DNA from: Isoetes taiwanensis
Lineage: Eukaryota > Streptophyta > Lycopodiopsida > Isoetales > Isoetaceae
Length of the DNA: 64,000 nucleotides
Reading direction: 5' to 3'
Assembly: GCA_021234155.1 (NCBI GenBank)
Contig: JAJEKV010000010.1
Span: forward strand, 18,823,418-18,887,417
In this document: positions 1 through 11,687 of the stretch, piece after piece
How positions within the stretch are numbered: position 1 is the stretch's first letter
How the letters are laid out: the number at the start of each line of letters is the position of its first letter
Made by a program: the position numbers and the translations under genes
The notes under the pieces: generated by a model
Database searches by the model: none
Seen by the model: only the letters and a program-made list of their open reading frames with translations
Told to the model about the DNA's origin: nothing

Positions 1-1303
1 AAACCCTAAATCTTTTCCCTTCTCGCATTTTGGCTTCCTTGAGCCATTCCTGCAAAGCCAAGGTGCTAGTTCGCATTGCCAGGCGCCGCCAACCGGCGCC
101 AACCAGCATTTACACAACAGATCTCTCAGGAGCAGCTGTCTTCAGCCCGAACGAAGGCATGGACGCGATTCGAGGAGCAGGAGCAAGCAAAGGATCAGGT
201 CCTCTGTGATTCCGTTGTGCAAAGCCGACTTTCAGCCCGACAATGAGTTAGGATAGTATGGTAGATCAGTCTTAGCAGCCTTGTAGATCCTAAGATCACC
301 AGCCTTAACAAATGAACCTAACCATGTATATTTAGGTAGATAGAATAGATATTATTCAGTATCTCAGTTCTTTTATGATGATGCTATGCCATTCTATGCT
401 CTCCTGTGTATGTGGGAAGGGGGTAGAGGCCCTGAAACCTTCAGTAGCAGATGATTCTAGATAACCTCATTAATTCCCAATTAATGCGGCCCGTGTGCAA
501 GAGCCCACTTGGTTGTGAGTGGCGGGGTTAGATCGGTGGGATAAGGGGGACTTGTTCCATCACTGACTGATCCCTCTAGTGTGTAAAGTCTACCAGGGAT
601 CTTAGCTGGCTAGGCTTAATGGTTTACCACTGCATGTGGGCAAGGCATGAGCTCGACACCTCTTGGGTGATGGATCACCTTTAATGAGGTTCAAGTCGAA
701 TACGGGCAGTGGCCCTCTAGCCACCTGTGATGGGCATGCATGCCTTTGGAGGGCGGGATCCCCCTCCTGCCTCATCGGGGCTGGGGAGCTACAACCCAGC
801 AGTAGCCCCTTTGGCTAAGTACCCAGCAGGCTACGGTCCAGTCTCTAGACTCTTCAGCCTACTCTGCAAAGTGTGCACGGGAGGGGCGGATGGAGCGGAC
901 TACCCAATAGCCATGTTCCTATGCCAGCCCACTCCACTCGTATGAATTCGGTCTACAGTGGGAGACCCAAGCCATCCGTCCATACCCCAGAGTCTGAGCC
1001 TTGGGTAGGATCTCCCATGTGATGATGACATTGTTGATGAGTTTATATATGTATGCTATGGTGCAGTCACCCTTCGAGGTGACTCTATTTGTATTTGATG
1101 TCATGTGCTTATGTTTACTCATGCTTCTGCAGTTAGGACGGTCCCGAGGGAAGACGGGACAAATGACCCATCCATTCTTCCTCATCAATCCATTGCTAAA
1201 GGATTGGTGTCAGGTGGTGGCCTCTGTCAGCTTGGCTGCCAGGGGGATGAACTCCACCTTCCAATATGATGGGAGCATCGTAGAAGAAGTAGGGGACGTC
1301 ACA
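1..1303 (+). mobile_element. 3' part of a chromovirus-family LTR (start outside window)
   Basis: This stretch aligns throughout with the solo LTR at 24141-41327 (same orientation). In inverted orientation it shares blocks with the LTRs at 4850-6492 and 14029-15656, for example the GCAAAGTGTGCACGGGAGG area near 860. It ends ..GGACGTCACA at 1303, the same terminus as the solo LTR. What follows is not a primer-binding site, so it is a 3' LTR or a solo LTR of a plus-strand copy. The AAACCCTAAA at its first bases is LTR sequence (it recurs at 24389), not telomere. The short ORFs in it look like chance. Confidence 0.85.
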
Positions 1304-2689
1304 GTTCGACAAGAAGGAGGTGTCTCCTTATATATCTAGGCCAACGGTCAGGATCGCGCCGCTCCAATGTATGAGATCATGCCAAGTGTCACGCATGCAT
1401 GTAGGTTCTAGAATATTCTAGAACCCCCTGAAAATAACTCCGAATATGAGAAAGACACGAGGGACTATCTTTAACAAATATTGGTAGTGCACTTGGCAAA
1501 GGTGTGTGACTCGCAACTAGAAGGTTGCGAGTTTAAACTTTGTCTTGTGCAACTATCCTTTTGCATCCGTGTGACAACCATCTTTTGTACATAGAAGTAT
1601 AATGTTCGTATATGAATATCTGTATGGTCGTCACAGTTGAAGTATAAATAAGAAAGGTAGAAGATTACTCAATAGAAATGGAGAATGCCACGGTTCTATT
1701 GCGATAGCAATAGAACCGACATTCTTTGGATGGGGATGTCCTTTCTCATGTCTCCTATTTATTCTATCTCTTGTCTCATTTCCAGTCATCTTGCTCCTTC
1801 TTGGCTCCTCAAAGTTTCCCACCCACCTCTCCCTCCTATTGAGCTTGTTTGTTGTTTTTGATGGTTTTGAGGGTGTCCAGTACGTGGTTATAGCTCTTTT
1901 CTATCATGTGGCTCAGTGGCTTTTAATTTCTTCTACTTAGTTTCATTGTTGCCTCTGAGACTGTAGCTCTTATTCATTTTATCTCGGCGTGGTGATATAG
2001 CCTTCGAGTCCACATATATTATTTATTTTTCTCGGCGTGGCATTGTAGCCTCTGAGGCAGCACTAATCAGATGTTATTTCCCATGACGGTCATTCCATGG
2101 ACGGTTCCCAATTGGTCGGCTGTTGTTTCTTTCTCGGCGTGGTCCTGGAGCCTCCGAGTTTTATCATATTTTTTCTGTACTAATGTGTAAGGCGCCTAAC
2201 TCTCTGACGAGTTATCTTCTTTGTTCATCTTTGACTTTGCAGGTGACTTTGAAGGTTGTTGTGCTAGCAGTCGAGCATCTCCGTTTGAGTGCTTCATCCT
2301 TATTGGTAGCGCGACATATTCATGTTGTCTCTATTCTGGTTCCACCGCTGCCAGTGTTCCTCGGGAGCGTTGGCGACCAATTTTCACTAGGGCTTTGCTC
2401 GAAAACCTGGAAGGGCGGTGTTTTTCATCCCGACGAGAAGTTATTGCCAGTTTTCTCACTTTGCTGAGCGTACATGGCGGATGATTCATCTATTATCTTG
2501 TACTCTTTATTTTTGTCATACTCTCGATGATTGTCTAGTTTTGGAGCATTTTTATTTTCTAAGCTTTTCAAAATTTCCTATCCCTCATATGGGAAATCAA
2601 TTTGTACTCAACATTCTTAAAGAGCTCAAGGAGAACACCACTTCACTTCCTAGGAATGCTCTCCAATCTATTGGATAGTCAAGAAGCAT
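1304..2689. other. Non-coding stretch without recognisable gene
   Basis: I see no supported gene here. It holds a 12-bp-arm hairpin (1691-1718) and three spaced CTCGGCGTGG motifs (1983-2160). The small ORFs at 2123-2678 overlap each other in different frames and show no motif that I recognise. Confidence 0.5.
1691..1718. repeat. Perfect 12-bp inverted repeat (hairpin)
   Basis: CGGTTCTATTGC (1691-1702) and GCAATAGAACCG (1707-1718) are exact reverse complements around a 4-base GATA loop. Pairing resumes further out (AGAATG at the left, CATTCT at the right), giving an imperfect stem of about 18 bp. It could be a foldback element core or a small-RNA precursor-like hairpin. Nothing else supports either reading. 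Confidence 0.7.
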
Positions 2690-4450
2690 TGCTTACGAAA
2701 ACAATATTTGAAGTGGCATCTAATGTCTTCAAGAGGGCTAAGGGTAGTTTGCATTTCTGAAAGCATAAACTATGGTGGTATGAGGAGTGTGCACAAGCCA
2801 GATGTGCTTGCTATCAAAATCATGCAAACTCAAAGGCTAAAAAACATTTTAAGAAGATTACAACAAGAAAAGAGGTTGTGAAAGCAATGACAACCTAAGC
2901 TTGTACATGAACTTAAATATTCTCTCAAAGATTTTTGGGCTAAATGAAAAACCTTTAATATCTGTTGCAGGGGATTTTAGTAGGCATGAGTTAATGGATT
3001 TTGCTCAAAAGCTCTATATGGTGCCAGAGGCAGCTCCTATGGATTTAGTGCCTAGAGATGTGCTTGACATATTTGATGATGAGGATATGAAGTTATCTTC
3101 GCAGGAGATGGCAAATGGGAAAGCTCGGAATGTTGAAGACTTTGCCTTGAGATGCTTAAATGCGAAGGGGAGATATTACATGCTAAAATTGTTGAGTTGT
3201 TTAATTTGGTTCTTAATATTGGTTTTCTAACCAATGGTGCTTGAGTAGGATAATGAGTATTTTGAAAGCTGAAGATCCAAGTTGTATTCGGAACTACCGC
3301 ACTATTTTGAATAGGATTTTTAGGGCATACTAGAGAAAAAGATTAGTCCTTGAGTAGTTTTGCAATAACACTCATATGAGAGTAAATAAAAGTAAGACAA
3401 AAGTGATGGTTGTCAAGTCTCGAGACATAGTGCAATGCATTTTGTTGGTGAAATTCTGGAACAGGTTAGACAAAATAGATATTTAGGGATTGAGTTCACA
3501 AATGACTACAGATGGTCAGTAGGCGTAGGGAAGCAAATAGCTGGAGGCCTTCGGGCTTTGCATTATTATTTTAGTCTATAACGGCAGCGGCATATTTGGT
3601 GCTGGTCTCTTATGAGGCTTATGTTGAAAGTGATGGTGCAAACAATTGTTCTTTATGGTTGCCCAACTTGGGGACCAGGTTTGGCCAAGGCAAAATGGAG
3701 AAATCGAATATACACAAAAGATGTTTCTTTTCGAAGAGTTAGGGACAAAAGTTCAAACTCTCTATGAGATGTTGTTAGCAGACATGATTCCATTAGAGGT
3801 GGAAGCGTTATTTCAAACTCTTACCTAATATCAAAGGATACAAAAACATGAACGATAGAAGGATACCCAGACAAGGTTTGCTAGAGTCTCAAACATAGAA
3901 ACATGTTGGATGGTATAGTCATCCTATAGAGTGGACTGCATGTTGGGGTTGATCTTGACTATCTTTTATACACAAATGTGGGATTGCGTGCTTTCATTGT
4001 TAAACGTACTTTATGGAAGCTGTAGCCAAATGGTGATCTTGGAGTAAATAGAAACTTTTATGGACAAGAACTTTATGGTATGGTAGTTTATAAGGATCAG
4101 ACCTATCTAAAGATGGAACTTAATCACAAAAAATGACAACTCATTGCTAGACTGAGCTTAGTTTGTGTTGTTTGAAAATTGAAAGAGAGCGTGAGCAAGG
4201 AGTAGCAAGAGAGTTGCATGTTTGCACATGTTGTCTTGAAGACAAGTAGAGGATGAGGATCATGCGTTACGAAGGTGCCCAGCCTTTGATTATATCTGAG
4301 AATATCATGATATCACACGTAGGTCTTTTTCGATTTTATTGTGTCTATCTCCATCAAAGCTTGGAACATATCTTTGAGTATTTGAAACCTAGAAATGAGC
4401 TACTAGATCTATATAAAATGGCTGAAAATTTGTTTGCCAAAGGGTGAGTC
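2690..4450 (+). pseudogene. Decayed non-LTR retrotransposon (reverse transcriptase and C-terminal part)
   Basis: No long ORF survives, but conceptual translation in shifting frames gives motifs in the expected order. There is an RT-like stretch with IRNYRTIL near 3285, then VNKSKTKVMVVKSR near 3380, YLGIEFTND-like sequence near 3480, the LINE C-terminal MVQTIVLYGCPTWGPG near 3630, and a Cys/His-rich end (EDEDHALRRCPAFDYI) near 4250. This order is typical of RTE/Jockey/L1-like LINE ORF2 proteins. Many stops and frameshifts show it is old. Its limits are approximate and the clade cannot be assigned. Confidence 0.6.
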
Positions 4451-4849
4451 TTCATTGATGTTGTTGTTTCAATTTCCTTGATGGAGTTGAGGGTTTCAAG
4501 GTGCGACTATAAATAAATATATGTAAACCAACTAATGATCAGTTCTAGTGGCAAGAGCGATTAACAATATAATAGTAACATAAACAGATATTATTGTTTT
4601 CAATATCTCTCTGGAAATAAATAAAACAAAATGATGCATATAGAGAATATGCGGATTGAAAATACACCCTATTTAATTCCCTAATATTAATTCTTTGAGT
4701 TTGATGACTACTAATCATGAAGATTTATAAAATACTTTTTGAACTTTTCAAGCTTCTGGCACAACATTGAATGTAGCATATTGCTTGAAGGATGCGCCAG
4801 AGTATAGTTTAATCCCAGAACTTCCATATAGCATTTGAAGGAGAAAAAA

Positions 4850-6492
4850 TGTGACGCTCCCTGCTAAACATACGGCGCCCAGCCGTACACTCGGCAGGAA
4901 ATCCCCCATCCGGCTCAACAACCGCACGGGCCCTTCGTCTACCCCGCACTCTGAGGTGACCCTTAGTGCGGGGAGGGAACACGAAGGTGTCTTGCGCGCC
5001 CTTCCCCTATGGGCTCCTATAACAGCGGAAGCGATAACACGTCAGAACTAGCATAAAACATATACAAATACTACCTCGAAGGGTAGTGCATCACACATAT
5101 ACCAGTGCAAAGATGATAATCACGAACCATAAAACATGAGAGCTCCTACCCCGGCTCAGACTCATAAGGAGGATGACTGACTGGCTAGGCCTCAAGATAG
5201 AGAGCGCACAGTCATGGCAATGGCGAGGGCTGGCATAGAACAATGGCTAGGGTTGACCACTCCATCCGCCCCTCCCCGTGGCATACTTTGCAGATGGGCT
5301 AAATCAGGCTCGCATGACTCTAGCCTTCCTGGATACGCAAATCCCATGGCATCACCCATCTGGACTACCAGTTTGCATCTCCCTCGTCCGATGAGGCAGA
5401 AGTGTTGCATCTCCCCTTCCCGGGTCTAGAGGTGCCGTATGCGGCTAGAGAATCGTGGGCGACACACCCATTCGCACTGACCAAACCCCCAAAACGAGAG
5501 CCAAGCCAACACTTGCAGCTCGAGAGGCGGGCAACACCATTGCCCCCGTGAGGTGTCGGACCCATGCCCGCCCCACACGGGGTGACCGCCATAAGCCTAG
5601 CCCACTATGGGATCCCCCGAAGCCCCCACTTGGCAGGGATCCTCCCTCCACTTTCCCTCTAGCCCCGTTATGTGGTGCTGAGTCATATCATAGCCTCGAT
5701 AGCCTGGTGGGCTCCTATGCACAGGCCGCAAGTAATAGGAACTAAGGGACCTACTCTAGGAGCATACTACATATGGCCCTAGGTCTCTACCCCCCTTCCC
5801 AATACAAGAGGAGCAAACATGATCAACCAACATCACATAATCATCATATCATGAGAATAATCATAAGAAGAACATCTTAACCTAATCATACAAATCTAAC
5901 TAATGGTTAGGGTTCCTTGATTAGGGTTCAAGATGTTGAATATGGGTTCTAGGATGGCTCTACTCTAGATACAAGATACTAGCACACCTGGAATGCTAAT
6001 TCCAGATGAGCTATCACAACTACTACCCTATGTACCTGCTCCTGATGCTCTCCCTCCAGATCCGTGTGCCTCCATGGTCTTCGACTCACGTGATGCTGCT
6101 CTTGCTCCAAGAACGAGTCTACCCTCGGCCGGCTGCCGCACCCAGCCTATGCCACAAGAACGATGTTCAAAACGGGTTTCAACGCAGTAGGTGAGTCTCT
6201 GGGTGCTAGGGCTGGAAAGAGGCCTGGGGTTAGGGTTTCAGCCTATATAAGTTAGGTCCACCTAGGATGCCACGTGGCACCAATCGGGTGAGTCCTGTGT
6301 GGCGGGTGCCCAATAGGTTAAGGCCACGTGGATAATGGTCTAAACCTATGGTTGGCTAAGTTATGAGAATAACTTGGCCATGCCCCCTAGTGCCACAATC
6401 TATGGTATACAAGGCTATGAAGCTAGATTCTTGTATAGTGATCGTGATCCGTGAATATACGTATTTATGGCGATATTCCCCCGACCGCCACA
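4850..6492 (-). repeat. 3' LTR of the chromovirus
   Basis: About 1643 bp, repeated at 14029-15656. It starts TGTGACGCTCC and ends CCGCCACA on the plus strand, so the minus-strand termini are TGTGG..GTCACA. It contains two CACGTG G-box cores (near 6272 and 6325) that read CACGCG in the other LTR. The small ORFs inside are shadows of LTR sequence. Confidence 0.92.
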
Positions 6493-6507
6493 TTCTTCCC
6501 CCTTAGG
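6493..6507 (-). other. Polypurine tract of the chromovirus
   Basis: On the minus strand CCTAAGGGGGAAGAA directly precedes the 3' LTR (which starts TGTGGCGG). A purine run abutting the 3' LTR is the plus-strand priming site of LTR retrotransposons, and its position confirms orientation and LTR boundary. Confidence 0.85.
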
Positions 6508-7334
6508 ACAATGCTGTCCTCAGCATTGCGCTAAGGTGACGAACCTACCTTATGCCTGCAAAACAACAACATAGCACAACCTTTATTTTACTTTAGCAAT
6601 CAAGTTTTATTATTTAAAGGTCAAAATTTAGGCTATATTTGTACTTATACAAAATTATATAGCCTTAACACCGTTCAAAATACTATTATAAGAGTTATTA
6701 GGGTTCATAATCTAAATTATGGCTCCCCCTATCTTCTCGTAACGCGCTCCTCGTTGAAGTCCTCCTTCTACTTGCCTGCAAAAGGAGCACATTACGTTAG
6801 TTTAGTTAATAATTTGTGGTTTTAGGGGACCACCCCCCTTACCTCCTTGAGCCGAACTACTGGCTCAAGGTTGTCCTACTACCTTGCCCAAGATCATGGC
6901 CCTTTCGGATTTGAGCTTAGGGATCATTTAAGATGCTCCCATCATTGCCCATGATCGAGTGCTACCTTGTACACGATCCCCCGGATCGAGTACACCCCAT
7001 TGCATCATGCCCCGAGGGTTTCAGCTAGGGAACGTCTCACGATCCCATCATCGCGCATGATCACTTTAACCTTCACCATGACCCTCCTACGGCCAAATGT
7101 GCGTACCCGCGATCGTGGCATAGAGATCATCCGATCGATGTCCCATCATCGCCCACCATGCCTCATTCTCACTCACATGACCCTAATGGTCATGCGCACC
7201 TCTTGGTGCGTGTGGCCTAGAGAATGCCCTAAAGGCGTATCCCATCATCGCCCACACGATCCAAGGTTCTGGCACATGCACCCTACTAACTAGAATGCAT
7301 GCGCCAGGCTTAAGGCTAACTAACAACATACTAG
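6508..7334 (-). repeat. 3' untranslated region with ~100-bp periodic motif
   Basis: This lies between the pol stop and the PPT. A CCCATCATCGCCCA-like motif recurs at about 6938, 7044, 7142 and 7241, spaced roughly 100 bp, with variable sequence between. It looks like a degenerate tandem array. No coding sequence is supported; the plus-strand ORF at 6967-7293 is a shadow. Confidence 0.6.
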
Positions 7335-9839
7335 CTAACCACCTGGCAAGTCGGGGTCGACCAAGTCGGAGACGACTCGCCCATCAAACTCCTTCATAAA
7401 CTCTGGGTATTGCTTCTCCAAATCTTGCTTCAATACCCATGTCGCGTCTTCCACTGGCAAGTGCTTCCACTTAACCAAATACTGGAGGAATTGAGACCTC
7501 CTAGTCTTCTTGAATGACTTATCAAGAAGCAATTCAGGCACTATTTCTACTTGCTCCTCCGTCATTTCCAACAAGGTTGGAGTATCCAAAACCTCCTCAG
7601 GGTTAGGATTGTGCCTCTTTAATAAACTTACATGGAAGACCTTGTGAACTTTGAGATGGGCTGGAAGATCCAACTTGTAGGCTTGAGGGCCCACTCTCTC
7701 CAAAATCTTGAACGGGCCGGCCCATCTAGGGGCAAGCTTCTTACAACTCCCAATCCTAAGCTTGGCTTGCTTCACCTTGATCTTCAACCAAACGCTATCG
7801 CCTACCTTGAACTCCCTTACGGTCCTGTGCTTGTCGGCTACACTCTTCTGCCGACTTCTTGCTGCCAATAAATAACCCCTTACCTCCTCCACTAATTGCT
7901 GCATATCCCCTAGCATCTGCTGGGATACTTCTACCTTGGACACATGATTGTGCCAGGTATCCGGGGTTAAGCACTGGTACCCGTAATTTACCATGAAAGG
8001 AGACATCTGGGATGACTCCTGTTTGGCACTATTGTAGGCGAATTCCACCAAGTGGATATACTCATCCCACTTGGACTGCTTGTTCCACACATAGCTTCGA
8101 AGCATGTCTTCAATGATCCGATTCGTCCTTTCCGTCTGGCCATCTGTTTGGGGATGATATGCCGTGCTCATGGAGAGCTTCGTCTGAATGGTGCTGAAGA
8201 GGTCCTGCCAAAAGGCACTCATAAACTTAGAATCTCTATCAGATATTATCTCCCGAGGCATGCCATGGAGTCTAAAAATCTCCCTTACAAATAACTTGGC
8301 AGTATCTAATGCGGTGTCAGTAGTCTTGCAAGGCACAAAATGTGCCATCTTAGATAACTTGTCTACGACAACTATCAATGCATCCTTGCCTCGAAGGGTC
8401 CTAGGGAGACCTGTGATGAAATCCATGCTTATGACCTCCCACTTTGCATTTGGCACCCCCAATGGCTCAAGAGCACCTGGAATCCGAAGCTGCTCCGCTT
8501 TAGTCTGCTGACATAATTGGCAATCTCGAATATATGCAGCTATCTGCCTCTTCATTCCTGGCCAGAAGTAGCTACTTCGAATCTTGAAATAGGTCTTCAT
8601 GAAGCCAGCATGCCCTGCTATTGGGCTGTTATGTGTGTCATGAAGAATTAACTTCCTTACCCCTGATGATTCGGGCACACACAACTTATGCTTGTGATAC
8701 AACAGGTTGCCTTCCTTCTTATAATGCTTGAAGGCTTCCCGCTCCTTATCTGTTCTGGCTTCCTTGGAGAGGCTTTCCCACACCTCCTTGAAGTCCACAT
8801 CCGTTGGCAAGGACTCCTCAATCTTCTTGCCAAATTCACTCGAAAGAGTGGAAATCGCATTACAATGCGTCCTAGTCTGAAATGGTCTCCTGGAGAGGGC
8901 ATCTGCTACCACATTAAGCTTACCAGGCTTATATATAATATCAAAATCGTACTCCTCAAGGAATTCCATCCACCTCCTTTGCCTTAAGTTGAGGAGTGGC
9001 TGGGTGAAAAGATACTGAAGGCTCTGGTGATCAGTATCTAACTGAAACTTCCTTCCCAGCAAATAATGCCTCCATATCCTCAATGCCCTGACGATGGCTA
9101 GCAGTTCCTGATCATGGGTTGGGTAGCGTTGCTCGGCGTCGTTCATCTTCTTCGAGTCGTAGGCGACTACCCTTCCTTCTTGCATCAAGACTGCCCCTGT
9201 TGCTATCTTGCTTGCATCTGTTGCTACCAACTTATCTTTACTCGGGTCTGGAAGGACAAGCACTGGTGCTGTTGTCAAGGCCTCTTTGAGGTTCTCGAAG
9301 GAAGCTTGGACTTTCTCTAACCAGTGGCTAGTCCAATCCTTAATCTTCTTGGCCTTGGTGAGGTCCGACAGAGGGGACGCCCACTTAGCAAAGTCCTTCA
9401 CGAACTTTCTGTAATATCCCGCCAACCCGAGAAAGCTTCTAACTTCTGCCACATTCCTTGGAGCTGGCCAATCGACTATTGCCTCAATCTTAGATGGATC
9501 TGTAGAGATTTCCTCGGATGTCACTACATGCCCCAAATATTCCACTCGGCCTGTTGCGAAGTGGCACTTGGAGAGCTTCCCATACAACCGATGACGTCTC
9601 AACTTTTCCAACACTTTCCTGAGATGCTGACAATGCTCCTCAAGGGACTTGCTGTAGACTAGAATGTCGTCGAAGAAGACAATGACAAACTCATCCAAGA
9701 AGTCTCTGAAGATGTCATTCATCAGAGGTGCCGCCCAGTTGATCAGGTTTTGCATCTGGTTCCTCATCTGCACCAGCCTTGCGTTGATTGCCTCCGGTGA
9801 CATATCCTGTTCAAAATCTTCTTGTTCTCTGCCAAACAA
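7335..9839 (-). CDS. Chromovirus gag-pol remnant: RT C-part, RNase H, integrase, chromodomain
   Basis: An open frame of 834 codons; the first ATG is codon 13 (near 9803) and the frame is open a little upstream. Residues 13-35 resemble a gag start. The sequence then jumps into the RT palm (FFDD at 55-58), so most of gag, the protease and the first half of RT are deleted without breaking the frame. Next come RNase H (TDAS at 197-200, VADALSRR near 301-308), the integrase zinc module (H391 or nearby, H400, C420, C423) and the integrase core with D453, D514 and E550, the last two separated by 35 residues as in D,D(35)E. A chromodomain follows at about 762-816 ([15 protein letters not shown]). The chromodomain places it in the chromovirus clade and is known in that family to target integration to modified chromatin. 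No internal stop, so the downstream enzymes may have been functional until recently. Confidence 0.95.
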   Translation of the reverse strand: MFGREQEDFEQDMSPEAINARLVQMRNQMQNLINWAAPLMNDIFRDFLDEFVIVFFDDILVYSKSLEEHCQHLRKVLEKLRRHRLYGKLSKCHFATGRVEYLGHVVTSEEISTDPSKIEAIVDWPAPRNVAEVRSFLGLAGYYRKFVKDFAKWASPLSDLTKAKKIKDWTSHWLEKVQASFENLKEALTTAPVLVLPDPSKDKLVATDASKIATGAVLMQEGRVVAYDSKKMNDAEQRYPTHDQELLAIVRALRIWRHYLLGRKFQLDTDHQSLQYLFTQPLLNLRQRRWMEFLEEYDFDIIYKPGKLNVVADALSRRPFQTRTHCNAISTLSSEFGKKIEESLPTDVDFKEVWESLSKEARTDKEREAFKHYKKEGNLLYHKHKLCVPESSGVRKLILHDTHNSPIAGHAGFMKTYFKIRSSYFWPGMKRQIAAYIRDCQLCQQTKAEQLRIPGALEPLGVPNAKWEVISMDFITGLPRTLRGKDALIVVVDKLSKMAHFVPCKTTDTALDTAKLFVREIFRLHGMPREIISDRDSKFMSAFWQDLFSTIQTKLSMSTAYHPQTDGQTERTNRIIEDMLRSYVWNKQSKWDEYIHLVEFAYNSAKQESSQMSPFMVNYGYQCLTPDTWHNHVSKVEVSQQMLGDMQQLVEEVRGYLLAARSRQKSVADKHRTVREFKVGDSVWLKIKVKQAKLRIGSCKKLAPRWAGPFKILERVGPQAYKLDLPAHLKVHKVFHVSLLKRHNPNPEEVLDTPTLLEMTEEQVEIVPELLLDKSFKKTRRSQFLQYLVKWKHLPVEDATWVLKQDLEKQYPEFMKEFDGRVVSDLVDPDLPGG

Positions 9840-10125
9840 ATTCCTTGGTACCCAATTGCGTGGTCGGTGCTAGTCCTGAGATCCTGCACTTGAGTTCCTT
9901 GCTGCAAGGATTGATCATTAATACATGTTATTAAGTTAGGCAATGATCATTTTTGCTTACAATTAAATTGTTGTTAGGCACAAAAGAAATCATATGAAAA
10001 CTTCATTTACAAGTCAAAATCATGGTAATACATTAATTAGCATATAGGGATACTCTTAATGAACTACATGATAATACTTAAGGAAGAGTTACAATATACT
10101 TAAATCTTAACAAACAATTCTTCCA
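9840..10125. other. Spacer between extra ORFs and gag-pol remnant
   Basis: AT-rich, without coding potential that I can support. In frame with the pol remnant the sequence is open back to a TAG near 9870, so the remnant does not join the upstream ORF. Confidence 0.5.
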
Positions 10126-10990
10126 TCAACGATGTCGCTTGAAGAAGTTCTTGATTTTCTTGAATGTTGTGCCCTTGCCCATGTTCTGCAGTATTCTGGC
10201 CGCCGATCCTCCCTCTAATGCTCTTGCCACCTGTGGTGCTGGTAGTTCTGGTGCAGTTGCCGCCACCACTGACAAGTGCGCATCTCTGAGATGGCCCCTT
10301 GCGAAGTCGAGGGCGTGAAGGGCTACTGCTCTCTTGAAGAGTATGACATGGTCCATTCCGACATCTATCTTGGCATGCTGCCCAAACCCTGTAAGTGCTA
10401 TAAGGAGCGCCACTGATTCTTCACCCCTTGGGCTGAACTCCTTGTGAAAGACTATCATCTGTCCCTGGCTAAGGGCCGAAAGATAGTACCTGAGTGATTT
10501 ACCCCTGTATGGCCCCGTGGCTCCCGTGCCTCTCCTGCTAGCTGCCTGGCCGAAGATATCTATTGTTGTAAGATCTTCGTGGTCCCTCCACATTGTTGCT
10601 GCGTTTTCTAGATTAATGCTGCTAGATGCTTCGCGCACGCTCCTGGAGCGGACTGGTCGGCTCGAACTTGGGCCTCTTCCCGGCTTGTACAACCTGCTTT
10701 GGATTTCCTGGAATTCCTCCTCTGGAATGTCAGGTTGCTGTTGTTGAAACATCGCCTTTATCTGGCACGGTATGCCCGGATATCCGGATAGTTTCCGCAT
10801 AGGAGTGTCGCTCGGCTACCTCCCTTGGGATCTCCTGGTAGGAGTAGTCGATGAAGTCGCTACCCTGTTCCTGTGCAATTAGGCCTAGGAGCTCGTCTAT
10901 CCTGAGGTTCTCCTCTTGGCAATAGGGAAGGTTAAGGACGTCGGTGGCGAATATATACTCCTCACCGTCGATGATCACTGGGGTGATTGC
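10126..10990 (-). pseudogene. Extra ORF C of the chromovirus, frameshifted
   Basis: Two overlapping frames, 10730-10990 and 10126-10800 (ATG at 10800), look like one protein broken by a frameshift near 10730-10800. The first part begins around VIIDGEEYIFATDVL. The second has an acidic linker (PDIPEEEFQEIQ), an Arg/Ser-rich stretch and a folded-looking region (ESVALLIALTG, IDVGMDHVILF) ending in a basic KKIKNFFKRHR tail. The pattern of an early V-x-x-x-G-x-x-x-x-F segment and a later ALLIALTG..IDVG segment faintly recalls the 'putative plant transposon protein' domain seen next to some plant LTR elements. That assignment is tentative. It lies between 5' LTR and gag, where autonomous chromoviruses normally have nothing. 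Confidence 0.5.
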
Positions 10991-11204
10991 TGTAATACCT
11001 ATTGGCGCTTCAAGTCTCGCGCTTTAGCACCTCCTCGCTATTTGAGCTAGACGCCTCTCCATCCTTCTTGCCTCGCTTATCTCCCAAATTTAGGTCCTCT
11101 TCCTCTTCCTCCTCATAATCCTGCTCGATCGCAACCTAGGTGTTTTACGATGTGGAGCCATGGTATTCGTACTCTGCTTCGTTTTGATCTCGTGGATGCC
11201 TATC

Positions 11205-11687
11205 TCACGCCTCCCGAGTGTCGAGAGGTGCTAAATCCAAGGGTTGAATGGACGGGCTCGCTGGGTTGGTTGACCGCCTGCATCGCATGAACAAGGCTAA
11301 AGCCGCCTCGGCTTGAGACGCACTCCTATGCCTATGGTGCTTACAGGTCATGTAGTCTGGCATGTTTCTGGTTCTATCCCACAGCCTACTCTTGCCCCTG
11401 GATCCCCCACCTATGGCTTGGGTAAGGGTGTCTAAGGAAACCCATTTTCCTCCCCTAGGTGGCAAGCTAACCTCCCCGGGTAGAATGTGCTGATCATATT
11501 GACAGATGATGTCAGTGTAGTAAGGAGTTCTGGTTAAGGTGGCATGGAGATCAAAGAGATGATCAAAGACATGAAAGGCTTGCTCAGCAGGAAAATCACG
11601 GATGTGATTGGAGTCATTGTACCATCTAACAAAGCTTGATGGTGCCATTGAGCAGAGATGGCTATGAAAAATGGCTGATGGAAACAA
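11205..11687 (-). CDS. Extra ORF B of the chromovirus, unknown function
   Basis: The first ATG is at 11648 (MAPSSFVRWYNDSN); the open frame extends a little upstream. It gives about 147 residues with an aromatic/His-rich N-terminal half (HVFDHLFDLHATLTR, YYTDIICQYDQHIL) and a Gly/Arg/His-rich C-terminal half. I do not recognise a family. It may be the N-terminal part of the same protein as ORF C, since an acidic stretch (EEEEEEDLNLG) lies in between in another frame. No signal peptide or membrane segment is evident. Confidence 0.45.
   Translation of the reverse strand: MFPSAIFHSHLCSMAPSSFVRWYNDSNHIRDFPAEQAFHVFDHLFDLHATLTRTPYYTDIICQYDQHILPGEVSLPPRGGKWVSLDTLTQAIGGGSRGKSRLWDRTRNMPDYMTCKHHRHRSASQAEAALALFMRCRRSTNPASPSIQPLDLAPLDTREA

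Noticed and set aside
1-10. AAACCCTAAA at the window start as telomere repeat
   Set aside because: Only one unit is present, and the homologous solo LTR has the same phrase at 24389-24398, so it is LTR sequence.
5192-5745. Several ORFs in the 1.6-kb LTRs
   Set aside because: The two LTR copies break these frames differently by indels, so they are not conserved.
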